NCBI GenBank assembly: GCA_023078555.1
Contig: CM041197.1
Span: forward strand, 9,394,842 to 9,458,841
DNA: 64,000 bases
Direction of reading: 5' to 3'
Source: Ulva prolifera
Lineage: Eukaryota > Chlorophyta > Ulvophyceae > Ulvales > Ulvaceae
Under the pieces are notes generated by a model that made no database searches, was not told where the DNA came from, and saw only the letters and a list, made by a program, of their open reading frames with translations. The translations under genes were made by a program, and so were the position numbers. Every line of letters starts with the position of its first letter. Within the stretch, counting starts at the first letter, position 1. Below, one piece after another: positions 1 through 11,304 of the stretch.

Positions 1-2
1 GC

Positions 3-329
3 ACGCTCCTTGCAGGGGATCTCAAAGCGCCGTTGCTCTCCGCCGCCACGCCACAGCAGCAGAACTGCTTCGACTGCGGGATGTTCGCTCTCGCCGCTGC
101 GGAGCGCCTCTGCCACCTTGCCGCCGCCATCGTCGCCACCAGCCCGGCCGCCCCTCCGCCAGCTCAACACGCAGACGCCGCCGCAGCGCGCAGCGTGGGC
201 GGGGGTGCCCTGCTGCGCGCTGTGGAGGCCGTGCTGGCCAGCACGAGCCAGGCGGCGGTGACGTCCAAGCGGCAGGACATCCTGGAGCTCGTGCGGCAGC
301 GTGCCGACCCCTCCGCGCAGCTGCCGTAA
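3..329 (+). CDS. SENP8/NEDP1-like cysteine protease, C-terminal part (5' end outside the window)
   Basis: This is the last exon of a C48 (Ulp1/SENP) cysteine protease, the family that removes SUMO or NEDD8 from target proteins. The frame is open from the left edge, and a possible acceptor (cttgcag) ends at base 15. The deduced peptide carries TPQQQNCFDCGMFALAAAERLC-like residues, where the Gln before Asn and the Cys of the DCG motif match the oxyanion Gln and nucleophile Cys of the family; the spacing is closest to SENP8. About 80 residues follow, rich in Ala and Pro, then a TAA stop. The catalytic His and Asp would lie upstream, outside the window. A broken relative lies at 34.4-34.5 kb on the other strand. 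Family assignment is firm; NEDD8 specificity is inference. Confidence 0.72.
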   Translation, partial: TLLAGDLKAPLLSAATPQQQNCFDCGMFALAAAERLCHLAAAIVATSPAAPPPAQHADAAAARSVGGGALLRAVEAVLASTSQAAVTSKRQDILELVRQRADPSAQLP

Positions 330-784
330 TTTAGTAAGTTTTTAATTGTGTTTTACAGCTGGCGGGCGTTGTGTTGTGCGGGGGTTGTGGGGCTCCTGAA
401 GCCGAACACAGGCAGCACTCACCTCTAAGCAAAGGCCTTGTTTACTTTTGCGTTAGCCTCTCAGAGTCGGCTTGTATAAAAGCCCTTCAGTTGCTGAGAA
501 GTACGGCACTCGATGCTGTGCGGCACTCGGTGCTGTCTGCAGCTGTAGCGGCGCGCGCTGTCGACAGGCACAGCACCCTAATCGCCGCGAGGGGGCGGTG
601 TCTTTGAGGAAAGATGGCACCACGATGGCATGCTCACTGCATGGTGAAGTAGAGAACGCGATGCCGTCGTACCACCCCGCAGTGCCGGCCGGAGGGTGGA
701 GGCTGATACCACTACATCTGGTCTCAGGTCTCAGAGCTGTCACTGTCCAGATGACACCGCCTCGTTCCTGTAATCATGCATACA
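330..784. other. Intergenic, no gene seen
   Basis: Downstream of the protease stop. Several overlapping short ORFs occur on both strands, but none has a recognisable domain or a consistent codon bias. The first member of the LINE-like family inserts at its right end. Confidence 0.5.
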
Positions 785-797
785 TACAAATATTCTG
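785..797. repeat. Target-site duplication, left copy
   Basis: The 13-mer tacaaatattctg is repeated exactly at 1274-1286 on the other side of the LINE-like insert. Confidence 0.65.
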
Positions 798-1273
798 CCG
801 CCGGGTGACCCTTTGTGCATAGGAGATGTGTCGGTTGTGAACCCCTGTGCTGGTTCCTATTGCGGCCGTGCGGCCCGCGAGGACGGGGGTGCTGCGGAGA
901 CGCGGGACGTGCAGAAACGCACTGCTTATTGTTTGTACGACCCTGATGCGTATAGTTTTGTGCCGTTGTCGCATGAGACGCATGGTCGATTGGGACGGCC
1001 TGCCATGAATCACTTGAATCGGCTGGCGGAGGTTGCGTCTCGGTGTGGCAAGGTGAACCGTGCTTTGTTTGTGACGAATGCTCTGCGCCGGTTGAGTGTG
1101 GCGTTGTGCAAGGGGAATGCTCCTGTGCTCCGTGCGGGGCTTCAATCTTTGGCTGGCATCACCGGCCGAGCTGTGGTACGTGCTCGTGCCCGGCCTAGTG
1201 CCATGACTGCGTGAGTGGATTTGCGTGTGTATTCCTGGCAACGGCTCGCTTCCCGGCCTCTGTCCTTTGTAAC
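798..1273 (+). mobile_element. 5'-truncated LINE-like retroelement, 3' end
   Basis: The insert is bounded by a 13-bp direct repeat, tacaaatattctg, at 785-797 and 1274-1286, as expected for a target-site duplication. It encodes the last ~130 residues of a protein on the plus strand, including LCIGDVSVVNPCAG and VPLSHETHGRLGRPAM, and stops at 1214. This block resembles the region after the reverse transcriptase in algal and protist non-LTR retroelements (a family judgement from memory). A short 3' tail follows, ending cctttgtaa, which recurs at the ends of the other copies in this window. Truncation at the 5' end is the usual product of target-primed reverse transcription. No reverse transcriptase domain is present in any copy here. 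Confidence 0.62.
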
Positions 1274-1286
1274 TACAAATATTCTG
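1274..1286. repeat. Target-site duplication, right copy
   Basis: Exact copy of the 13-mer at 785-797; together they define the insertion borders. Confidence 0.65.
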
Positions 1287-4200
1287 AGGGTCTGCATAGC
1301 CGCGAGTGCCATGGCTAGGGCTGCTAAGTTTCGTGCTTAAATCCTGGATTCGCACGCAATCAAGTGCAACCCAAACAATCGATTCTCTGTTAGTGGGCAC
1401 AGCGCTGATCACAGCGCGCCGGCGCATGAACCGGGTATGTCATGACGAGGATCTCAGTCTGCGTGGCCTGTGGACTGCTGCGGTGTGGTGCTCTGTAGGG
1501 GTCTCAACGCTCGTGGCAGTTCTGTCACATTGGAGATACGGCCTGCTACACCCTCTGGCGCCCGCGCCAGTGGCACTCATGGCGCAACATACGTGCTGAG
1601 ACCTTCATAATGCATTCATGCCACAGACATGTGGCAAGAGCGGATTTTGCTTTGTTTCCACCCGATGATCAGGTGTCCCAGCAACTCCCCCCCCCGGTGC
1701 TGTGCCTGGGTGCGCGGCCTTATGCTTTGTAGCCCGCTTCAAGGCTGCGGCTGTGCGGCCTGGAGGGGGGACTCCTTGCGGTGCCTGTGCCACGGGCTCG
1801 CCATGTTTCTTGCGGGAGCAGCTGCGACGTGCGGCGCGCATGCCATGCGCCGTACCCGGTGCGGGGGCCATCCAGGGGCCATCCGGGGGGTGCCGCCCGC
1901 GCAGCTTGGCCTGTGCCTCGAAGGACGGCACCCATTCATGAGTGCTTTGTGTTCAGTGGGCTGCCTGAGAGACCAAGTGGGCTGCAAAGCGCAAAGGTCA
2001 GGTGGCAGAGCAACGGCACAGTTACTATATATGGCAGTTACGTGGACTGTGTCTTGATGGGTTGTTTGTAACTGTGGATACTGACACATGTGCTGTGGTG
2101 CAACGGACAGCACCAGGTGGGTATCATTAGTGTATGTCCCACTTGTTCCCTGATGTTGTCTCATAGCCCACCTGACCTGGTGATGTGGACTGCTGTTGGC
2201 CAGCACCTAGGCTGAGGAACAGAGTCGACCGATGTTGGTCCAGGACAACACAATGCTGGACAACACAATGCTGGACTGCAATGCTGGATGCTTCTCTTTT
2301 CAGTGCCAGTTGCTGTCAATGCCTGGCAGCTTCAGTTGCTGCCAGTTCCTGGCAGCTGCTTCTGACTGACCGAGCAGTGAGCAGTTCTCCACAGGAGCTT
2401 ATGTGTGTCTTGGACATGGAGTTCTCCCGGGCAATGCTCTGCCAGATGGCCGTAGAAGCTTGGCATGCACTTTGCACTGGTCATACTGGCAATGTGGCCA
2501 ATTGTGTGAATGAGGGTGGCTTGTGCATGGTGACACGGCTGCATACTGCATGAGTCATGGGCAGTCTCATATGGGACCTGAGTGGCTGCACACAGAATGC
2601 CAGCACCCAGGTCACATGGATCCAACATGTTAAGGAAGCACCCATATCAAGCTACTCAGTCCACACCGACTCAGACCACGTCAATGTGAATGCACCATTA
2701 TCCAGCAGGCTGTCGAAATGTGACCAAAGCAACCGGAGGACTGCCTGAGTATGTGATGTCGTGGTGTAGTTCAAGGCATCTGCATGCCATGAACCATGTC
2801 CTCACTCACATGACTGGTGTGAACTTTCATGCAATGTTACTGTGTGAACTTGTGACTGAAGACTGACAGTGCAACACTGCAGGCGTCCTTCGTCGCTCTT
2901 TCATATATGCTGAAGGCACCATTGTTGATTTACATGGAAAAGGATGCAGTTATATGAAAAATGACCGCAGAATGGCGGTATCGTTGGTATATGGTACCCA
3001 GACACGGAGGCATTTTGGCCGCCTAGCTGAGGATGTCCGAGCACTGCTTAAGGGGGCCACCAAATACTATGTAAGCTGGTAACGGCATGTTCGTTAGCTA
3101 CAGCGTGTGACTGTGCTTGAAGGCACATTGCGCATCCGCACACTGTAGTGAAACAGCATGGCATGCTGTAGACTGTCTCTCTACATGCGATTTCATACAA
3201 CAATTATTACAATGCACTGTGGATTCATGTCCTGTGGCACATGCTCCTGTTGGCGTTGCCCAGTGGCACATGTCCGGCAGAAGGCTCGAATTAGCTGTAG
3301 TCTACGAGACATCAGCGGTATGCCGCACTCAGAAGGTACCCATACAAACTCAAGCTGAAAAACACGTAGCACGAGTCGATCAGCTGCCATTGTATCGCAT
3401 GTCTGGGACCAGATCAGGCCTGAACGCAGTGTTCCCCCTCCGTTTAAGCCGGTTCTGGTCCCAACATTGCGCGCGGGCATGCCTCAGTAACAGCCACAGA
3501 CGCTATCATACTTGATTATTCACTGTAACATGCTGTACGGCAATGGTGACCAGCGAGCAGCTTGGGCTGAAGTGTGAATTGCGGGAAGCCTGACATGTAA
3601 TGCACGGCAGCCTGGAAGGAGCCAACCGGGACGAACGCATCCCCAAGGTCAGACTATCACCAAAATCCGTGGCCAGCTGCAAGTGTGATACATCTGCTTG
3701 ACGTCTCCGAAGGGATGTCCTTGCACAGGTGCCAGCACACCCGCAGGACAGCTTGTTGCGCGGAGGTCGCTGCAGCGGGCACGCCACGAGTCAGCACACG
3801 ATCGTGCGCGCTTCGGCACACCCATGCCGGGCACTTCTATCTCTCTCGGCCCCGAATCGTCTCGAGATAGCGCGCGTAAGGACATGTTCGTGCAACGTCC
3901 AATAAAGTCCACATGCATTGTGACGTTCGAATCATGAATTTGTGCGCAGCATGCCCCCTCGAATTCGGACGGCCAGTGTAGCCCTGCGCACATTGGCCGT
4001 CCTCTTCACCGCAAGGCAGGTCAGCATCCTGACGCAGTTTCAGTGTTTCGTCGCTAGCTGGAAAGCCCAGCCCGTCGCTACACGTTTCCTGTACACCTGA
4101 AGGCTTCTTTCGCGCAGCTCTTCCCAGCGCCTGCTAAACCTCCACACAGGGCAGTTCAGAGAAAGAAGACTGACAGGTGATATCCTATTTGTGTTTTCTG

Positions 4201-6319
4201 CCTGTGCTTTCAGCTTCTCTCGGCACTGTCGCTGGGCGCGATAGCTGCCTTTCTCTGCACCCACAATGCAATTGCCCGACGACAAGCGCAAGCCGTCTCT
4301 GAATTGCCTAGTCTCTCACGCTGACGAGAAAGATTCAGCAGTGTGTGGTCGTACGGGTACAGGCTCCAGCGGTCCTATTGTATGCATCAGCCGCGTTCAG
4401 ATTATTAGTAGGTCACGAAGGTCATGCGCATGCTCAGGCACGCCTTCCACTCGCCATCGCACAACAAATACTGCTGCTGTTTCGCGCACGAAACCAGCAT
4501 AAATGTCTCATGCCTATGATTTGATCTGGCCATGGTTCTAGGGATGCAGCGATCGCCGCAGATCGAACAGCGATGACACCAGCCAGGCCGATCAGCGATG
4601 GAGGTTCCCCAGAGGTGGGAGCTGAGCACAGCATGCATGACTGATTGCCAGTCGCTTCAACCCTTCAACAGCCCCAGGGCGTGGATAGCGTTTGCGCAGT
4701 GCAGCATCACAGCTGCTTCTGGCTACTGTTCACTGCTTCGCTGCATCTGTTGACTGCCCATTGCGGCGCAGCCGTAGACCGCCTCAGCTGCGCATCATCG
4801 TGACGGGCTCCAGTTACCCTGCGCTGAGTTGACAACCAATCCACATTTGCGCCAGCGCAACGTTCTGTAGCGAGACAAGTTTATAATTGTAGCGTGGTGC
4901 GTGGCAGCGTTGCCGCGGTTGGCTCGCACGTCGGAGCAGTGTAGCATTGCAGAACACTGTCAACTCTTCAGTGCTGGCCTTCGTACTTGTTCCACCAGCA
5001 CACGCCGCCATTGGTGCTGCCAAATCCAGCAGATGCATTTTACAGTGCCGATTATCCAGAGCAAACTAAGCTAGCTACCCCGTATGATGCGTACATTATG
5101 CATCGCCATGTTCGATCGAATATCAGTCATCATGTCTCGTCGGCGTCCCGTCGCATCGAACTCTGGGATTTTGCCGGATCGAACCGTTTTACGGCAGTCA
5201 AGCTCAGTTCGTCCGTTTTGCGCCAAACTTTCCGAGAAATGGTTCAGTCCGTCCACCAGTTCTTACGAGGAACGCGATGCGCTCAGCAGGTGCGGGTGAC
5301 ACGGAGTACGCCACGATGCTGCTCTGCAGTGCACAGTCTGCAGCAGGCGTGTACATATGGTACCCATCTCGCTGGTGATCGGACATCGTCTTGGCCTCGC
5401 GAGATCCCCGAGCTACTCAGACCGCGCTGCGAATGATTCCAGGGCGCTCCTGGCTTGTCGGTTGGTGACGGACAGGCATGTCCAGAACGCAGACGTCCGG
5501 ACGTTGCGTGAATTGCTGGTTAAGACAAGGCACGAAGCTCGTCGACGTCTGCTTATAGGCCTGCCGCGGATGCATCGTCACCTGTACTCAGCATTCGATT
5601 ATTGCAGTCCTGCATATTGCATTGCGAGAGACGCGATGTGCACCGCTGCGCGTGTCTTACCCGTAGTGTGACCATCACGGCAGCTGTGCCCAGCGGCGTG
5701 TGTGTGCCGGTGCCCACACACCCCACACGCCAGCTCCTTCTTGCCTCGCACACTGTCCACTGGCAACCGCCTGCCCGCAAGGTGTTAACGCAGTAGTGAC
5801 ACGCGTTCCCAGGGCCATGCAACTTTCACCTGGCCTGTCAGGTCGAGCTTGCCAGGACTGTTGTCATTGCTCCCTTTCAGTGATCCTGTCCTTTGCATCC
5901 AGTTGTACTGGAGCACCCTTGAACTCACTGGGATCATCCTTTGATTATGCGCTTCGGCGATTAACGCTGGCCCGTTCAGCGTGTCCATTGTCCATGCCCT
6001 CGAGTCCAAGCCAGATACCACGGACCAGTGGTCTACGGGGCCTTTTTTGTTTTGCGGAGGGATTCCCGCTGGACTTGTCAAAACTCCAGTGATACTGCCC
6101 CGCTCAGCCATTCAGAGGGACAGCTGCCAGCGGGATGCGCTCGCTATCCCTAGAGAATCTTGGCTTTGACAGCTCATTTTCAGCTGCGAAAACCGTTGGT
6201 TTCTCCGAGTTCTGGCGGCATTTGGGAAAACGTCGATTTCAGCAGGAAATCCGCCGGGCTACAGAGCACTTCCAGGGACCATGTAGTTGACCACTCCTCC
6301 CCGACATGCAGGCACCACG
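1287..6319. other. Long intergenic stretch of duplication copy A
   Basis: No convincing exon was found. The part from about 3865 to 4340 aligns, inverted, with about 34345-33790 in copy B, so it belongs to the segmental duplication but has diverged. The 3.5 kb between the protease gene and 3865 has no counterpart in copy B and so entered A or was lost from B. A small tandem motif (acaacacaatgctgg) occurs around 2246-2290. Many short ORFs overlap on all frames without recognisable products. Confidence 0.45.
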
Positions 6320-8780
6320 ATGCCCCACACAGCAGCTCACACCGCCACGCAGGCGCTCGCGGCCGCACTGCTCCTGCAGAGCGCCGCCGCCTTCCAGATC
6401 TGGATGAACACAAACCAGCTCCCGGACGAGCTCATCCGCCAGGCCGACGACTGGGCCGAGGCGAAGGGCGTCGTCGAGGGCCTCTTCGGCATGGGCGCCC
6501 CCCACCCCACCGACCCGATGCCGAACCGCCTCGACGAGGGCCGGCGCCGCGGCGAGTTCATGAAGTCCTTCGGCGACATCCCCCGCGTCCTCGAGCAGCC
6601 GTGGACGACCTGGGACGCGGCGCAGGGGACGGGCATCATCGAGAAATTCCAGGAGCTCGGGTTTGACGCGGACGAGGTGTTCCTGTGGGGGGACGACGAC
6701 GGCCAGGGCCCGGACATCCGCATGACGCTGTCCACCGGGCAGCTCGACAAGGTCGCGGCGTCCCCGGACGTCGACGACGCGCTGATTCTTGTGAAGAGCT
6801 TCGGCAGCGCCATGAAGTACAAGGACGACATCACTGTGCGGCCCCTGCTTGCATGCATGGCATGCATACATACCTTGCTGTATGGTGCTGCGCACGCTGC
6901 ATGCTTGTGGTATGCTGTGTTTTTTCGCAACGCTGCGTGGGTTTGTTTTGTTTTGGCGCTCACGCATACGGAAACACTTGGGTGGTCACTCGGGTCACTC
7001 GGGTCGACTGCTGGCTTGATGCGGCTGTGGTACCCGGTATATGCATGTCTGCTCCTGGGCATGCGGCTTACTGCACTGGAGGATGCTCATGTACGCACAC
7101 CTCAGATGATCGCCTCCGGATAGGAACACTAACACACACGCGCATGCACCCCCGCAGTGTTGTTGGGTCGTCAGGCCCGATCATCTGTAACAATTCCGAA
7201 TATCCAGCTCTAATTTCTGGGTGGCAGCCCTGAAAATGCTGCAAAGCGACCCAACATTGCCCCCCCCCCCCCCCCCCCCCCCGCCCCTCTCCCCACCTGA
7301 TCTGTGACACATGTCCCAAGCACATATTAGGCTTCCAGGACAAGGGCCATCATATGGCAGCGCACCGTAACAGACTATCAGGCGCTGCGTGCAGCCGTCG
7401 ATCGACCACCCGGCCTGCAGCGGCGTCGTCATGGAGGTCCGCTCGGAATTCTGGTGCGACAACCCGGACTCCCCAGACCAGCCGCACTTTGAGGCCGCGC
7501 GCTACGTCGCGGCGTCCGGCAAGCGCCTCTTCATCATGCCCCCGCCGCGCGACCATCAGACCAAGCCGCTGCCGGGCCAGATGTCATGCATGCTGGACGC
7601 GCTCTACGGCGCCCTCGGCAAGGGCTTCTTCTGTTCCGGGGGCTTCCACATCGTTGCGTCCGCGTACGGCTACGGCCCGCTGGCGCTGCTGCCGGATCGC
7701 ACATCGGACGGCGAGATCGCGCCGACGTTCATGGGGGCGGTTTTGGAGATGAGGGAGAAACGCATGGAGCTGTGCGGCAGCGGCGGCGACGATGATGATG
7801 TGAGCAGCGGTGAGTTGGAGCCGGAGCCGGAGGTGATGCTGGAGCCTGTTCCAGAGCCTGTGCCCGAGCCCGAGCCGGAGGTTGTTCAGCCGGGGGTGCT
7901 GCCTGAGCCGGTGCCTGAGCCTGTGCCGGAGCCAGAGATGGAGGATGACGATGACGACGACGATGACATGCCGGCGGCGCCGCCGCAGCGCAAGGGCGGC
8001 AAGGCGCCGCGCGTGCACTCGAGCGGCATGACGGCCGCAGAGATGGTCGCGTCCATCCGGCAGCAGCGCCAGGCCGGCGCCAACACCAAGGTGCCTGTGC
8101 ATATGCGCACCATCCGCCGCGGCCGCCGCGCGCGCGGCACGCGCCGCTCGTCCGCGCCGACCGTTTCTGAGGAGGTGGTTGCCGTGGACTCCGAGGGTAA
8201 CAGGATCGATGGCGGCGGCGACAGCGTGCAGGGCGTGCGGGTGTTCACGTCCTCTTCATCTGAGGGGCATGTGGCAGTCGCGGGCGATTCGGACGACGCC
8301 GGAGAGGATGGGGAGGAGGAGCCAGAGGTGAGTGGGGGCCGCAGTTGGTGGCAATGCATGCAGGACTGCATGAAAGGGTGCTGCGATGGCGTGAAGGCGT
8401 GTATGAAGGCGTGCTGTGAGGGCGCCGACGCATGCATGAAAGCGTGCTGCAAGGCCATGAAAGACTGTATGAAGGCGTGCTGTGACGGCGCCAAGGCGTG
8501 TATGAAGGCATGCTGTGACGGCGCCACGGCATGTATGAAGGCGTGCTGTGACGGCGCCAAGGCATGCATGAAGGCGTGCTGTGACGGCGCGAAAGCCTGC
8601 ATGAAAGGATGCTGTGAGGCCATGGAAAAATGTATGAAAGCGTGCTGTGACGGCGCCAAGGCGTGCATGAAAGCGTGCTGCGACGGTGTGAAGGCGTGCA
8701 TGAAGGCATGTTGTGAGGGCATGCAGGGCATGAAGAAGGCTCTGTTCTTCGAGGAGGCTGACGAGCATGAGGTGATGTGA
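6320..8780 (+). CDS. Secreted protein with acidic Pro-Glu region and 11-residue Cys repeats (copy A)
   Basis: Two exons, 6320-6835 and 7395-8780, join in phase 0 to give about 633 residues. The same splice sites are used in the paralogue at 31.9-29.9 kb. The start at 6320 opens a signal peptide (LAAALLLQSAAAF, cleavage probably near AAAF). A conserved ~300-residue domain follows; it begins QIWMNTNQLPDELIRQ and includes FLWGDD, EFWCDNPD and SAYGYGPL. I do not recognise this family. Then come a Pro-Glu/Val repeat tract, an Asp run, a basic Arg-rich segment, and eleven repeats of the type CMKACCDGAKA (33 cysteines), ending at EADEHEVM. An ordered domain followed by a Cys array suggests metal binding or disulfide cross-linking outside the cell, but that is inference. 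The single intron contains a 22-nt C run. Confidence 0.78.
7165..7260 (+). repeat. Dispersed ~100-bp intronic repeat, copy 1
   Basis: The segment running from a tgggtcgtcaggcccgat motif to a ctgggtggcagccctgaaaa motif, in the intron of the secreted gene, has a close inverted counterpart at about 53138-53235 in an LpxC intron, and a partial direct match near 53300-53345. It stops immediately before a C run. Confidence 0.5.
7261..7282 (+). repeat. Poly-C tract
   Basis: Twenty-two consecutive C residues inside an intron, followed by further C-rich sequence. The opposite strand is a G run capable of quadruplex formation. Confidence 0.8.
8367..8729 (+). repeat. Eleven in-frame 33-bp Cys repeats
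   Basis: Eleven units of 33 bp encode CMK[AG]CC plus five variable residues, usually DGAKA. The array lies in frame at the 3' end of the secreted-protein gene. Internal units are nearly identical while the edge units diverge (CKAMKD, EAMEK), a pattern typical of unequal crossing-over. The copy B paralogue has one recognisable CMKACC unit at the same place. Confidence 0.85.
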
Positions 8781-10087
8781 ATGCCTCGCTGCAGTACGCC
8801 ACCGCCACTCACCAGGCCTTGACACCTGCAGCCATATTGACAGTGTTGCCTGCACCGCAGCAACCCAGGGTGGTGTGTGGGAGGCGGTCGCCTGCGCTGA
8901 TTGCTGCCCAGTGGCTGACATTCATGCTGACGTGTATGACCTCGTGCACACCCTGCCTTGCTGGCATGTCTCCCGTTTTTGTGGGCGAGTGCATGAGTGA
9001 AGCGGGCCAGTCGCTGCCTGGGTGCTCCTGTGTGGGCACTGCGGGCAGTGGCTGGCAGCAGCTCAATCAGTAGCAACAGATTGTTTAGATTTGATCGACT
9101 TGACATTGAGTTCACATGACTGTCTTTCTCGCGACTTTCAGCGGCCAGTAGCGATCCAGTGGTAGACGAGTTTGTAGGTGTAAAGCGCTACAGTCGTCAC
9201 TGCTCACATGTCCTGCTGCCTTGTGGCGTGGACACACTTGTCTTGGGGGTGTACACATCTTGTATGACACACCAGTGCTACACAGTGAAATGCCAGTGAC
9301 TACACCACGTTTTACTGCTGCCTTGTGCTGAGTAACCTGCTGCTGCATCAGCAGATCTGACCTGCGAACAGGGCAGGACCGGCTTGTCATCTGGGTAAGT
9401 CAACCTGTAGTCAGTGCTGCAAGTAGCTGCTTTGGCTGCAGCATGTCGTCAGTGCCACGGGTAGCTGCCTGGGCGGCTACCTCATTGTCAGTGTCATAAG
9501 CAGCTGCCTTGTTTGTGATCTGCTCTGCAGTGATGCTCATTGCGCATTACATGTGGCCGGAAGGATCGGACCAGTGGAAGCCGCATCACACAGATCACAT
9601 TTCGAAGCACGCGACCGCGGGATCCTGGATCCTCCCTCTCACGTTCATAGGAATCTCAGGCAAGTAGCGCCACGTTTGTCGTGTATACGCAGCAAATTCG
9701 GCCTGGGCGTGTGCGGCAAGCACCGGCGCCCCGCTCACATCCGGCCACGCTCTGCTGCGTACAAACAAGCTACCGTTTTTCATCTCGAGGCCACTGCGGG
9801 TACGTTGCAGCAGTCCGTTCCCACAGGGCATCTGTGCGATCAGCATCCATGTGGCCCTCATTTTCTGCAGCCGACCATGACTGACTTCTGCATAGACATT
9901 TACAGGTGGCGCTCGCAATGCATGCTCCAGCTCAGCCCTGCGGGCAGCTGACGGCGGCATGACCTCCCAGGGGAGCAGCAAGGGCCGCGCCGCGCGGCAG
10001 CCCCGAAACGGGCGGCCGTGCTGGCGCCGCGGAGACCGCGGCGGCACTGTACATGTGGTGGCGGACAGGTGGGCTCGGGCCGTCTCG
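8781..10087. other. Spacer between secreted gene and UGE remnant (copy A)
   Basis: No gene seen. This spacer aligns with 29880-28440 on the other strand (copy B) and with 35390-36640 (copy C), which shows that all three loci once had the secreted gene convergent to UGE. Confidence 0.55.
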
Positions 10088-10207
10088 GCTTGACGAGATA
10101 GCCGTGCGGGTGGCGGCGGCGCCAGCTCCAGGCAGGCTCTCCTGGACGTCGGTGTAGCGCGCCTGCCACTTCATGACGCGCTCGATCTTTGACGGATCCG
10201 CCTACAT
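10088..10207 (-). pseudogene. Orphan last exon of UDP-glucose 4-epimerase, broken (copy A)
   Basis: This matches the last exon of the intact UGE at 36643-36774. An intact acceptor (gtgcag) precedes an ATG, but the second codon TGG has become TAG, and a 7-bp deletion removes the RHAW region and shifts the frame. The readable remainder, [18 protein letters not shown], is the GalE C-terminal signature. No other UGE exon lies nearby in this copy, so it cannot be expressed as an epimerase. Confidence 0.8.
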
Positions 10208-10894
10208 CTGCACGCACGCTCCTGCTGTTGTCCTGGCGGTGGCGTGGGCAGTGCAGTGCTATGATCCTGGGAGGTGTAGTTGGCAGGGGTGCCAGAGGTT
10301 GTGATCCAGGGTAGTCGGCCTGGAGGCTTGTGAGCCGCCGTTTTGGCTTGGGCGGCTGTTGAAATAAGGCAAGATCGTGGATCTCTTTCGTTATTTATCC
10401 TTTCACTTCATTTCTTACTTTTCCGCAACCTGCGCCTGGTATTTTTCAGACCCTCGCAGCATCTATTCTGGTGCTCCGCTATGCAATGGCCCAGGGCATG
10501 TGGTGCCGTTCATTCGGAGTGGTCCATGTCCTCCTCAGGATGCGGCTGTGCAAGCCAGGTTTACTTTACACCCATGTAATTCGATCCTCCTGTCGTCACC
10601 CCGGCACCCAGATTGTGCGATCGTGCAATGCAGCACTCACACCAGCAAAGGCCGTTTCATGGCAGAAGTAAAAAACAGCGTGCTCTTCAGCCCACATCGA
10701 GGAAAACATACAACCAGCACAGACAGTTGCATGGCAAAAAGCCAAAGAGGAAACAAATTTGTTTCCTTCAAAGGCGCCAGGCTGAGCACAAAGCAGCAGC
10801 CCCAAGCAGCCCGAAGCCTGACACGCGGTCGCAGAATTTCGAGTTGCCAATGTGGCAATGGACGCCCATGCAATCAGGCATACGTACATACAGT
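10208..10894. other. UGE last-intron sequence of copy A
   Basis: Non-coding. It is homologous to the last intron of the intact UGE (36780-37450) and to the inverted direct-repeat units at 12.6-13.8 kb and 27.0-28.2 kb. Confidence 0.5.
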
Positions 10895-11304
10895 ACTGGG
10901 CACAGCGCCCGCGTGGGGCGACCCGCGCCGGACGTCGCGTAGGCTGCGGCGCCGGCGGTGGCGGTGGTGTGAGGTGGCCAGGGTGCGGCAGGGCCTGGGG
11001 CGCAGGCCGCTGCCGCGCAGGCGGACTCCGGAGGGGCTGGAGGAGGTGCGCATGACACTTGCCCGCGAGAAGCTGGGGGACATCATGATCATGTTTGTGC
11101 CGCCTGATGAGCCTTTGTGCATAGGGGATGTGTCGGTTGTGAACCCCTGTGCTGGTACCTACTGCAGCCGGGCGGCCCGAGAGGGCAGGTCTGCTGCGGT
11201 GGTGCGGGACGTGCAGACTCTGCCCATTCATTTCTGTGTCTGGCAAACACGCTTGCCTCATGCGGTGGTACCTGCGATCATGCCCGGCCTCTGTCCTTTG
11301 TAAG
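10895..11304 (+). mobile_element. LINE-like fragment, rearranged
   Basis: The plus strand encodes REKLGDIMIMFVPPDEP and the LCIGDVSVVNPCAG block of the LINE-like family, then jumps to the conserved 3' tail (cccggcctctgtcctttgtaa), so an internal part is missing. It starts inside UGE-intron-derived sequence; comparison with 37420-37460 suggests the insertion point near 10894. It extends further 5' than the copy at 798. Confidence 0.55.

Noticed and set aside
7886-9115. 409-residue open frame on the minus strand
   Set aside because: It is antisense to the Cys-repeat exon; the repetitive HAFIHALAPSQ reading is a shadow of the 33-bp repeats.
10377-11303. 308-residue open frame on the plus strand
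   Set aside because: It crosses UGE-intron-derived DNA and a LINE-like fragment; only the last ~90 residues resemble a protein family.
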